From Candidatus Fermentibacteraceae bacterium (GTDB lineage: Bacteria; Fermentibacterota; Fermentibacteria; Fermentibacterales; JCC-6): DNA of 7,665 bases. The notes below the pieces were generated by a model. That model was not told the DNA's origin, did not search any database, and was given only the letters and a program-made list of their open reading frames with translations. Positions 1 through 6,355 of this stretch are shown here, in pieces. Position 1 is the first letter of the stretch, and every line of letters starts with the position of its first letter. Made by a program: the position numbers and the translations under genes. The DNA lies in the NCBI GenBank assembly GCA_030596465.1, contig JAUVJW010000083.1, forward strand, positions 1 through 7,665. Reading direction: 5' to 3'.

Positions 1-42
1 GCTGTAAACAAATACCATCCGAGGGGGACAGGAACTTGGTAA
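1..42 (+). CDS. possible 3' end of an upstream gene (partial)
   Basis: In frame 1 the first 13 codons are open and end at a TAA (40-42). This would overlap the TTG start of the next gene by 7 bases, much as pheS overlaps pheT further on. The visible tail reads AVNKYHPRGTGTW, which is too short to assign. The alternative is that the upstream gene ends at the TAA at 5-7 in frame 2. Nothing inside the window decides between the two, so this is a tentative call. Confidence 0.3.
   Translation, partial: AVNKYHPRGTGTW
21..27 (+). promoter_or_regulatory. ribosome binding site supporting a TTG start at 36
   Basis: The purine run GAGGGGG lies 8 bases before the TTG at 36-38. This is good Shine-Dalgarno spacing. 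It supports TTG as the start even though the frame stays open to the window's left edge. Confidence 0.6.
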
Positions 43-743
43 AATTTCCCGCTGAACTGCAAAAACTTGACGATCTTGAGACTCTGTTCAAGCGTGCCGC
101 TGCCCGTTCTGCCCTGGGCAGATCCGGCGTAAGAGTTCCTCAATTGCCAAGGCTTCACCAGACGATAACAGATATTTCCAGAACCCCGTCAGGAGAAAGG
201 GTCAATGGTATTTTCCGGCAGGTCAACCTGTGGACGGATGAATCGGTGTCCAGTACAATTCTGCCCACGGCAGGCGCCTCAGCTCTTCTTGCCGCATGTG
301 CTGGAGAGGCATCCTCACTTCTGGAGCTTGGATACCGCAGGGAAGATGGTATTGACTTTATCACAGCCTTCCCGAATCCTGCGAGTAATCCAGTTCGAAC
401 CAGTTCTCAGATCAGAGCAGCTATTCATCACCTCGGCGGTGATATGATCAGGTTTATTGAAATGCTTGACAGGCCGGAGCCCTCGGCACCGGAACTGAAG
501 CTGGTGTTTTCGGTATGGCCTACTGGAGGAAGATTACCTGATGCCTGGCGTCCAGGGGTAGAAACTGAATGCATACACCTCTCGGTTGACGATTCATCGG
601 TGCCCCTGGTGATTTCCTTCAGTAAAAAGCTTTTCGGTTACGGTCTTCTCTGTCTGTGGGATCTTGCCATGGGTATTTCCGACAAAGATCGTCGTATTGA
701 ACTAACCTCACCATCCTTTTCTCTTTTTGCGGAACAGTTTTAA
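36..743 (+). CDS. hypothetical protein, 235 aa, TTG start
   Basis: I do not recognise this protein. The start is TTG, chosen because GAGGGGG sits 8 bases upstream and no ATG occurs in the first half of the frame; the stop is TAA. The N-terminal 30 residues are charged and probably helical. A mildly hydrophobic stretch, rich in small residues, lies near 74-90. A beta-like region at about 153-163 leads into a Trp/Gly/Pro-rich segment (about 161-174), and a more hydrophobic segment covers about 189-214. None of these is long or clean enough to call a membrane helix and there is no signal peptide, so a soluble cytoplasmic protein is most likely. I see no catalytic motif, metal-binding cysteine cluster or nucleotide-binding loop. 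It lies 71 bp before the caspase gene, on the same strand, and could share its transcript. That it is a real gene rests on its length, its RBS and the absence of a competing frame. Function is unknown. Confidence 0.72.
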   Translation: MVKFPAELQKLDDLETLFKRAAARSALGRSGVRVPQLPRLHQTITDISRTPSGERVNGIFRQVNLWTDESVSSTILPTAGASALLAACAGEASSLLELGYRREDGIDFITAFPNPASNPVRTSSQIRAAIHHLGGDMIRFIEMLDRPEPSAPELKLVFSVWPTGGRLPDAWRPGVETECIHLSVDDSSVPLVISFSKKLFGYGLLCLWDLAMGISDKDRRIELTSPSFSLFAEQF

Positions 744-814
744 ACGATTTATCCATATTCTGTTATCTTACCGCTTTGGGGTTATTTTTTTTAAAGAATT
801 GAAAGGCGGTTGCT
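744..814 (+). other. 71-bp intergenic gap, AT-rich, no clear promoter or terminator
   Basis: This is the only sizeable gap in the window. It contains a run of eight T (785-792), preceded by a weak imperfect stem, TTACC (768-772) against GGTTA (780-784), with one mismatch and a 7-base loop. That is too weak to call a terminator with confidence. I found no -35/-10 pair with acceptable spacing. The gap could nevertheless hold the promoter of the downstream four-gene cluster, since it is the only non-coding space before it. Confidence 0.35.
802..810 (+). promoter_or_regulatory. ribosome binding site for the caspase-like gene (TTG start)
   Basis: AAAGGCGGT differs by one base from the ideal AAAGGAGGT and ends 4 bases before the TTG at 815. 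An in-frame TGA at 800-802 excludes any start further upstream, and the next in-frame ATG is at codon 62, past the hydrophobic leader. The TTG is therefore the best start. Confidence 0.6.
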
Positions 815-3142
815 TTGACAGGTATATTTATTTCCCTTGTTGCTCTACTTGCAGTAACGCTTCCGGATGCTTTAACGGTTCCCGGTGTTAATGCCGGAGA
901 AACTGTAGAGGGCGCGGAATCCGGAGGTTATCAATGGATTCGTATTCTGGAAAGTGACTACACAGTAATTGAGGTAGTTTCCTCGCCTGCTGTTCCCATG
1001 ACAGCATATGATAACTCCGGCGAGCCGCTGGCTTTTTCTACAAACGGTGAGCCGCTGGCACTGTCTGCCTACAGTGACTACTGGTTCTGGATCAAGGCTG
1101 TCAGCAGTGATCCAGTTGAATTTACTGTGGGATACCGTGATTCAGAGCCTGTGGGCAGCAATGGCGTTTCATCTTCACTCTCTTCCTCTGAAATGGCGGA
1201 TATATGGACTTTTACAGCTCATGAAGAAGGCAAATGGAATTTCCTTATCAGGGGAACTGATGATATTGCCGATCTTGATCTTGAGCTGTACGGAGCGGAT
1301 AACAGTTTGTGGGCCGGGAGCTACAGTGTTAATTCAACAGAAAAGCTTTCGATTGGCCTTCTGGAGGGCGAGAGTCTGCAGATTGTAGTTTCAAGGTATA
1401 ACAAAGGCGGCAGCGGAGATTACATTCTTGAAATTATGAGATCAGGTGAAATGGATGTGCTTTCCGGATCCATTACAGCAGATGCCATAAAAGGTGATGT
1501 GCAGCGCTACAGGCTTCCCGCACTTCAAAGTGAGGCACTTCTGGAGCTGACTTACGAAAACGAGGGTGATCTTGACCTGACCGTACGAAACGCATCCGGT
1601 GAACCCCTGTATTCATCAAACACCTATCTGTATTCAGAAGGGCTTCTGGTTCCTGCCGGTGATTCTCCACTTGTTGCGGAAATTCATCCATACGATATTG
1701 GAGAGGATCTGGAGGCATTTCCATACAGGCTCAGTCTTACTCAGCCTGTCGCGGATATTTGCCAGTTCCGTCCTGTGGATGTGGAAACCGGATTCGGGCA
1801 ATCCGTTCTATTGAGATTTGTTGTTCCATCTTCCGGCTTTTATACTATTTCAGGAGTGTTTGACAAACTGAGAGACGGGGATGTCAGGCTGTTCAACGAC
1901 TACGGCGAGTCTTCCGCGTTTATGATGACTGACCGGGGAGATGAAAGATTCTGTATCTGGGCCCAGCGGGGGGATACTCTGTGGATATCCCCCGGGTTTC
2001 TGGATTCCAGCCGGGGTGGTATGTGCGAAATCTCTGTTGAACCAACCGATGCTGATCCAGTGGTTGGTCTTGTACACGGGCGGATAGATGAAACTACCTC
2101 GGCCCAGAGGTTTTATACCGTTCACGGAGAGGCTGGCAGTACCCTGATTATTGAACTTCGCGGAGACCAGAGAGACTTCGATCTGGATATGCTTGTCAGT
2201 GGGCCGGGGTATATTCTCCAGGCCGAGGGTGGGGTCAGTAACACCGACAACGCGGCAGACGAATCAGTAACCATGTACTGTGAGGAAGATGTAGTTTACG
2301 GTGTTACTGTGTATGCTTACTCAAGAGGAGGGCAGGGTACTTACACCATTGAAGCAGAGAGAATTCCTTCCGAAAGACTTCCGGCGGGCGACCCGGACGC
2401 GGCAGATACCTGGGCGGTAGTTGCTGGAATAAGTGGCTATGAGTCCAGAGCTGACATACTTTCCAGAGCCAGTATGGATGCCATAGATTTCTATCGCTTT
2501 CTCCGTGACGACCAGAATGTTGATTCGGATCGTATGGTTCTTCTGGTAGACGCCGAGGCAAGAGCTGACGCATTCAGGAATGCGGTTGCTGATATTTCCC
2601 GCAGAGCTGATTCTGACGATCGTTTGATTTTATTCTACAGCGGTCACGGGTCTCAGGAGTCTCCCGGCTCCGGTGGAAACGAGGAAGCTGACGGAGTGAA
2701 CGAGGTTCTCTGTTTTTATGATGAAGACATTTCCGATGATGAGATGCATCAGTTGCTGGAAGGATTCTCCGGCTCTGTTTATCTCTTTGCGGATGCGTGT
2801 AATTCAGGTGGGTTTGTAAATGATTTTTCATCGGCGGATAACATTCTTATTCTTACAGCGGCAAGAGAAGATAAATCCGTCAGCGAGAGAGTTCTCACGC
2901 CCATACTTCTTGAAGGATCCAGAGGTGCCGCTGACAGTGATGGTGACGGAACCATTACAGCCGGGGAGCTTGTTGACTATGTGGATGGAATGATGGCTAG
3001 AATATGTCCGGTATGTGACGCGGTGATAAATGAAGGAATGGCTGAGTGTCCCGAATGTGGAACGGTTCTCAAAGGAGAGTATCGAATTCCAAGACCGGAA
3101 CAGGGACTTTTTCTCAATTCGGACGAAATAGTCTGGGAGTAA
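815..3142 (+). CDS. probable exported caspase-like (C14/metacaspase-type) peptidase with PPC-like repeats, EF-hand and zinc ribbon
   Basis: This 775-aa protein appears to be a multidomain cysteine peptidase. Residues 1-27 form a hydrophobic leader with a V-N-A site before Gly28, consistent with a signal peptide, although the n-region has no Lys or Arg. Residues about 28-515 fall into roughly five beta-rich segments (about 28-108, 120-208, 216-309, 313-408, 418-515). Some resemble PPC (pre-peptidase C-terminal) beta-sandwiches, with a 'D-x-D-L-x-L' strand and a 'G-x-Y-x-L/I-x-I/V' end. Residues about 531-728 are a caspase fold: first strand WAVVAGISGY (533-542), catalytic His611 in SGHGS and catalytic Cys662 in DACNSGG. 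In metacaspases the Asp two before Cys (here Asp660) helps bind a basic P1 residue, so Arg/Lys specificity is inferred. A canonical EF-hand loop follows (707-718), then four cysteines (731, 734, 745, 748) forming a zinc ribbon. The gene ends 13 bases before pheS and probably shares its transcript. Substrate and role are unknown. Confidence 0.85.
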   Translation: MTGIFISLVALLAVTLPDALTVPGVNAGETVEGAESGGYQWIRILESDYTVIEVVSSPAVPMTAYDNSGEPLAFSTNGEPLALSAYSDYWFWIKAVSSDPVEFTVGYRDSEPVGSNGVSSSLSSSEMADIWTFTAHEEGKWNFLIRGTDDIADLDLELYGADNSLWAGSYSVNSTEKLSIGLLEGESLQIVVSRYNKGGSGDYILEIMRSGEMDVLSGSITADAIKGDVQRYRLPALQSEALLELTYENEGDLDLTVRNASGEPLYSSNTYLYSEGLLVPAGDSPLVAEIHPYDIGEDLEAFPYRLSLTQPVADICQFRPVDVETGFGQSVLLRFVVPSSGFYTISGVFDKLRDGDVRLFNDYGESSAFMMTDRGDERFCIWAQRGDTLWISPGFLDSSRGGMCEISVEPTDADPVVGLVHGRIDETTSAQRFYTVHGEAGSTLIIELRGDQRDFDLDMLVSGPGYILQAEGGVSNTDNAADESVTMYCEEDVVYGVTVYAYSRGGQGTYTIEAERIPSERLPAGDPDAADTWAVVAGISGYESRADILSRASMDAIDFYRFLRDDQNVDSDRMVLLVDAEARADAFRNAVADISRRADSDDRLILFYSGHGSQESPGSGGNEEADGVNEVLCFYDEDISDDEMHQLLEGFSGSVYLFADACNSGGFVNDFSSADNILILTAAREDKSVSERVLTPILLEGSRGAADSDGDGTITAGELVDYVDGMMARICPVCDAVINEGMAECPECGTVLKGEYRIPRPEQGLFLNSDEIVWE
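1018..1059 (+). repeat. short imperfect 27-bp-offset duplication inside the caspase-like gene
   Basis: The 12 bases from 1018-1020 plus 1022 onward (CGG, one variable base, GAGCCGCTGGC) recur 27 bases later at 1045-1059. Each copy encodes GEPLA (residues 69-73 and 78-82). The offset is nine codons, so the frame is kept. It looks like a small in-frame duplication in the first beta-rich segment, or a chance hairpin-strand repeat. No function is implied. Confidence 0.5.
2933..2968 (+). other. EF-hand calcium-binding loop within the caspase-like protein
   Basis: Residues 707-718 have acidic or hydroxyl ligands at every standard loop position: Asp707, Asp709, Asp711, Thr713, Thr715 and Glu718, with Gly712 and Ile714 at their usual places. 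Similar D-x-D-G-D-G loops, followed by an E-L-x-x-Y-V helix, are found near the C-terminal edge of many prokaryotic caspase homologues. This suggests calcium binding that stabilises or activates the peptidase, in line with the calcium dependence known for several metacaspases. Confidence 0.75.
3005..3058 (+). other. C-terminal CxxC-x10-CxxC zinc ribbon in the caspase-like protein
   Basis: Cys731-P-V-Cys734 and Cys745-P-E-Cys748, each CPxC, are separated by ten residues. This is the pattern of a short zinc ribbon of the kind found in zinc-ribbon or double-zinc-ribbon proteins. It lies only 13 residues after the EF-hand and is followed by a 27-residue tail. Zinc ribbons are mostly cytoplasmic, so it sits awkwardly with the predicted export of the protein. 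Confidence 0.75.
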
Positions 3143-3145
3143 AAG

Positions 3146-3150
3146 AAGGT
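3146..3150 (+). promoter_or_regulatory. ribosome binding site for pheS (TTG start)
   Basis: AAGGT ends 5 bases before the TTG at 3156-3158, within the 13-base gap after the caspase stop codon. No ATG occurs in frame near this position, and the spacing supports TTG as the start. Confidence 0.55.
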
Positions 3151-3155
3151 ATAAA

Positions 3156-4721
3156 TTGTCAGAAATTGTATCAAAAGATCTGCATCCCCTGGAGAAAACA
3201 CTGCTGAACTGGTTGTCTGAACACGGTTCCGGCAGCGATATGGAAGCCTTGAAGGGTACCGGGATGGACGAAGGCTCTTACAGAAGAGCGTTTCAGTGGC
3301 TTCTATCAAGAGAAATGGCTTCTGTTATTTCAAGCGAAAAGACTGTTACCGTTGAGTTTGGACCGGTGGGTGCTGTTTATATTGAAAAGGGTACAACGCC
3401 GGAACTTGCACTGCTTGAAGCAGTGGGGAACGGAATATCTTCACTGCCGGAAATTCAGAAGAATGAGCTCTTTGAAAAGGCACAGTGGGGAAGTGCCATG
3501 GGCGCCCTTCTCAAAGCACGAATACTGAAGAAAAGTTCCGAAGGTCTGCTCTTGAATGACCCATCGGGAGGAGTGTTCTCTGCATTATGGAGCAGTGTTT
3601 ATTCCCCTGTTTCTCAAGGCGAAACCATTTATTTATCCGAACTGGACGAGAAGGTGGCTGCGGAAGTATTAAACAGGGCGCCTAAAAGAGGGAAATCCAG
3701 GGCAGAATTCGTTATTAACGAGACCACAAGCAGTGTTATTGGAATTACTCCCCTGGGAAGGGAAGCTCTTGAGGGAGCAAAAGGCAAAACCACAATAGGT
3801 ATTCTCACCCGGGAGATACTGGCATCCGGCGAATGGAAGAACGGTTCTTTCAGGAGGTATCAGGTGGATATTCCTCCTTCAAGAATCCATATTGGAAGAT
3901 TTCATCCCTATGCGATGTTTCTGGACTCTGTAAGAGACAAACTTCAGGCTATGGGCTTTCAGGAGATGAAAGGTTCCCTGGCAGAGAGCGAATTCTGGAA
4001 CAATGATGCGTTGTTCATGCCGCAGTTTCACCCTGCCCGGGATATTCATGATGCTTACTATCTGGAAGATGGTGTTGAAGTGGCACCTCCCTCCCGCAAA
4101 CTGGGAGATAAGGTCAGGGAAACACACGAGAACGGCGGAAACACCGGAGGCAGAGGCTGGGAATACACATTCGAATGGGATCGCTCTTTAAAAGCGATAA
4201 TGCGTTCTCAGGGAACAGCTCTTTCAGCGCGAACTCTTGGCTCGAACCCGGATATTCCCGGGAAGTACTTTGGAATAGCCAAATGTTTCCGGTACGATCA
4301 GGTTGATGCCACTCATCTTCCGGATTTCTTTCAGGTTGAAGGAATTGTGCTTGGTGAAGAGATCAACATGAGACATCTTCTGGGATTGCTTAAGCTTTTT
4401 GCGACTGAAATTGCCGGAGCAACCGAGTACAAGTTTGTTCCAGCTTATTTCCCGTTCACAGAGCCATCCGTGGAACTTCATGTTAAACATCCTGTTCTGG
4501 GCTGGTTTGAGATGGGCGGGGCGGGGCTCTTCCGCCGTGAGGTCTGTGAACCCATGGGAATTGATGTACCGGTAATTGCCTGGGGGCTTGGACTGGACAG
4601 AATGGCTCTGCTTGCTCTTGGTCTTTCAGACATAAGGGATCTGCTGAATCCTGATCTGGCCAGGCTGAGAGAGATGAAATCAACACCGGAAAAGTTGCTG
4701 GGAGGAGCTGACAATGCCTAA
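3156..4721 (+). CDS. pheS: phenylalanyl-tRNA synthetase alpha subunit, archaeal/eukaryotic-type
   Basis: This is the catalytic subunit of PheRS, which activates phenylalanine with ATP and charges tRNA-Phe as an (alpha-beta)2 cytoplasmic enzyme. At 521 aa it is far longer than typical bacterial PheS (about 330-350 aa) and matches archaeal/eukaryotic forms. Residues 1 to about 210 look like successive winged-helix units (for example about 12-72, 82-137 and 155-210), as in the N-terminal region of archaeal and eukaryotic PheS. The class II core follows. It contains the motif 1 region with WNNDALFMPQFHPARD (281-296), motif 2 FRYDQVDATHLPDFFQVEG (378-396), the phenylalanine-pocket stretch YFPFTEPS (431-438, with Phe432 and Phe434 as the likely ring-stacking pair), the archaeal-style EMGGAGLFRREV (452-463) and motif 3 GLGLDRMAL (477-485, Arg482). 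The segments HDAYYL (298-303) and MRSQGTALSART (349-360) depart from the usual DTFYL and RTHTT patterns. The start is TTG. The gene overlaps pheT by 8 bases, favouring balanced synthesis of the two subunits. Confidence 0.96.
   Translation: MSEIVSKDLHPLEKTLLNWLSEHGSGSDMEALKGTGMDEGSYRRAFQWLLSREMASVISSEKTVTVEFGPVGAVYIEKGTTPELALLEAVGNGISSLPEIQKNELFEKAQWGSAMGALLKARILKKSSEGLLLNDPSGGVFSALWSSVYSPVSQGETIYLSELDEKVAAEVLNRAPKRGKSRAEFVINETTSSVIGITPLGREALEGAKGKTTIGILTREILASGEWKNGSFRRYQVDIPPSRIHIGRFHPYAMFLDSVRDKLQAMGFQEMKGSLAESEFWNNDALFMPQFHPARDIHDAYYLEDGVEVAPPSRKLGDKVRETHENGGNTGGRGWEYTFEWDRSLKAIMRSQGTALSARTLGSNPDIPGKYFGIAKCFRYDQVDATHLPDFFQVEGIVLGEEINMRHLLGLLKLFATEIAGATEYKFVPAYFPFTEPSVELHVKHPVLGWFEMGGAGLFRREVCEPMGIDVPVIAWGLGLDRMALLALGLSDIRDLLNPDLARLREMKSTPEKLLGGADNA
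4701..4707 (+). promoter_or_regulatory. ribosome binding site for pheT, inside pheS
   Basis: GGAGGAG lies within the last codons of pheS. Its GGAGG core (4701-4705) is 8 bases before the ATG at 4714. With the ATGCCTAA start/stop overlap (4714-4721), it indicates translational coupling of the two subunits. Confidence 0.75.
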
Positions 4722-6354
4722 AATAGAAATACCTCTCAAGGATTTCCTTCCTCTGGCAGAAATGGACAACACAGAGAATCTGGAGAAGCTTCTCGAATCT
4801 CTCAAGGCTGAGCTGGATGGTTTGAACGAGGAAACTGTAAAAATTGAACTTAATGATACCAACAGGCCGGATCTGTGGACCGCTGAAGGTGTGGCAAGAG
4901 GTCTGCGATGCTGGAAGAACGGAGCGGAGTCTCATCTTGATTCCATGGCCGATCCCGCGGTACATATTGATGTTCACAGCGGCCTGAAAGAAATGCGGCC
5001 ATTCATCGCCGCATTCACCGCGGATGGATGGACGGTGGATGAAGACGGGCTGGCATCACTGATAACCGCTCAGGAAAAAATAGCTTCCAGTTTTGGAAAA
5101 GAGAGAAAAACCGCCGCAATCGGTTTCTATCCCCTTGACGGGATCAGCTTTCCCGTCAGTTATGGTACCTCATCTCCGGAAACACGTTTCCGGCCTCTGG
5201 GCGAGGAAACCGAAATGACTCTGTCAGAAGTTCTTGAAAAAACAGAAGCTGGTTTGAAGTACGCGGGACTCCTGAGCGATTTTAAAGAGTATCCTGTTCT
5301 ACGAGACAGTTCCGGGGCAGTATTGTCATTTCCCCCCGTTCTCAACAGCCATGCCACCGGGCGGGTAGTTTCAGGAGACAGCCGTCTTTTCTGCGAGGTA
5401 ACTGGAACTGACTGGCACACGGTAAATCTTACCGCTACAATTCTTGCCTGTAATCTTGAGGACAGAGGTGCTGTTATCTGTCCGGTTGAGATAAGGTATC
5501 CAGACGGGGAAGTGACCGTAACTCCGGTGCTTTACAGGGATACTCTTACTGCGGGTTTCAAAGAGATTACCGGAGTAATTGGAACTGACGCGGACGAACT
5601 GGATATTGAGGCGCTGTTGTCAAAGATGGATTACCGCGAAATTGAGGTTGGAGAGGATTCCGTTACTGCAGTTATGCCTCCATACAGACGGGATGGAATA
5701 CACCCCAGAGATTTGATGGAAGACATCGTCATAGCAATGGGGCTTAACAATATGGAGCCCATTCTTCCATCGGAGTATACAGTTGGTTCCGCGTCTTCCG
5801 TTGAGATTCTGGCTTGTTCAGTGAAATCTCTGCTTGTTGGCGCAGGTTGCGAAGAGATTATGAGGCCGATACTTACAAGTTTCGATAAGATATCAATTCG
5901 AACAAGAACACCGGAGCCACCGATCAGAATAAGCAATCCGATGACAGCTGAATACGGAGTGGTATCCAACACGCTTCTTCCCGCTCTTCTCGAGGTGGAG
6001 TCTTCCAGCGGTCATGCCGCTTTTCCTCACCGTCTGTTTACTGTTGGAGAGGTTCTCTGCCGAATCGATAGCAGTCTATGCCATACACAGATGAATCTCG
6101 CGGTCAGTACAGGCGATGGAGATTTCGGCGCCGTACATTCCATCCTCGGTATCATCTGCCATTTAAGAGGACTTGATCTTTCTTTAAAACCACTGGATGA
6201 TTCCAGATTTATTCCAGGCAGAAGCGCGGCCATACTGATAAACGGCGAAGAGGTCGGTATTCTCGGGGAGTTTCATCCCGGAGTGCTTGAGTCCTGGGGA
6301 ATCGCAGTGCCTGTTGCCGGATTTGAGCTTCCTCTGGAAAGTTTGAGGGTTTGA
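4714..6354 (+). CDS. pheT: phenylalanyl-tRNA synthetase beta subunit, archaeal/eukaryotic-type
   Basis: This is the beta subunit that pairs with PheS and carries the editing (B3/B4) region and the catalytically inactive synthetase-like core. It is 546 aa, close to archaeal PheT (about 550), whereas bacterial PheT is about 800 aa. The N-terminal EMAP-like tRNA-binding module and the C-terminal ferredoxin-fold anticodon-binding module of bacterial PheT are absent. Visible landmarks are NDTNRPDLWTAEGVARGL (47-64, B1), PPVLNSHATGRV (207-218, B3/B4 editing region), a B5 stretch with MPPYRRDGIHPRDLMEDI (321-338), ISNPMTAEYGVVSNTLLP (406-423) and a C-terminal core ending with GRSAAILINGEEVGILGEFH (502-521). 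It starts with ATG, the only ATG start of the five genes, and ends with TGA two bases before the uvrB start codon. I see no frameshift or missing block relative to the archaeal type. Confidence 0.96.
   Translation: MPKIEIPLKDFLPLAEMDNTENLEKLLESLKAELDGLNEETVKIELNDTNRPDLWTAEGVARGLRCWKNGAESHLDSMADPAVHIDVHSGLKEMRPFIAAFTADGWTVDEDGLASLITAQEKIASSFGKERKTAAIGFYPLDGISFPVSYGTSSPETRFRPLGEETEMTLSEVLEKTEAGLKYAGLLSDFKEYPVLRDSSGAVLSFPPVLNSHATGRVVSGDSRLFCEVTGTDWHTVNLTATILACNLEDRGAVICPVEIRYPDGEVTVTPVLYRDTLTAGFKEITGVIGTDADELDIEALLSKMDYREIEVGEDSVTAVMPPYRRDGIHPRDLMEDIVIAMGLNNMEPILPSEYTVGSASSVEILACSVKSLLVGAGCEEIMRPILTSFDKISIRTRTPEPPIRISNPMTAEYGVVSNTLLPALLEVESSSGHAAFPHRLFTVGEVLCRIDSSLCHTQMNLAVSTGDGDFGAVHSILGIICHLRGLDLSLKPLDDSRFIPGRSAAILINGEEVGILGEFHPGVLESWGIAVPVAGFELPLESLRV
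6345..6350 (+). promoter_or_regulatory. ribosome binding site that places a CTG start for uvrB
   Basis: GAGGGT lies in the last codons of pheT and ends 5 bases before the CTG at 6356-6358. The in-frame TGA at 6344-6346 bars any start further upstream. The only codons between that stop and the conserved protein are GGG TTT GAC CTG TTT TCT CTG, so the RBS and CTG together decide the start. Confidence 0.65.
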
Positions 6355-6355
6355 C

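Noticed and set aside
36..743. Possible resemblance of the first protein to DUF3786-like proteins
   Set aside because: Only a vague similarity in the C-terminal half, with no matching motif or cysteines that I could anchor. Left as hypothetical.
768..792. Weak stem followed by T8, resembling a rho-independent terminator
   Set aside because: The stem is only five positions with one mismatch. Too weak to call, so it is described only within the intergenic entry.
815..820. TTGACA, identical to the sigma-70 -35 consensus
   Set aside because: It is the TTG start codon plus the next codon of the caspase-like gene. The bases 16-18 further on do not resemble a -10 box.
4483..4977. Long minus-strand open frame (164 codons) opposite the pheS/pheT junction
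   Set aside because: It lies wholly opposite two strongly conserved genes, has no recognisable motif, and is best explained as a shadow of their codon composition.
6344..6354. TGA recoding (alternative genetic code) as an explanation for the missing uvrB start
   Set aside because: TGA acts as a normal stop at the natural end of pheT, and no conserved protein here needs TGA read as an amino acid. A CTG start explains the data without recoding.
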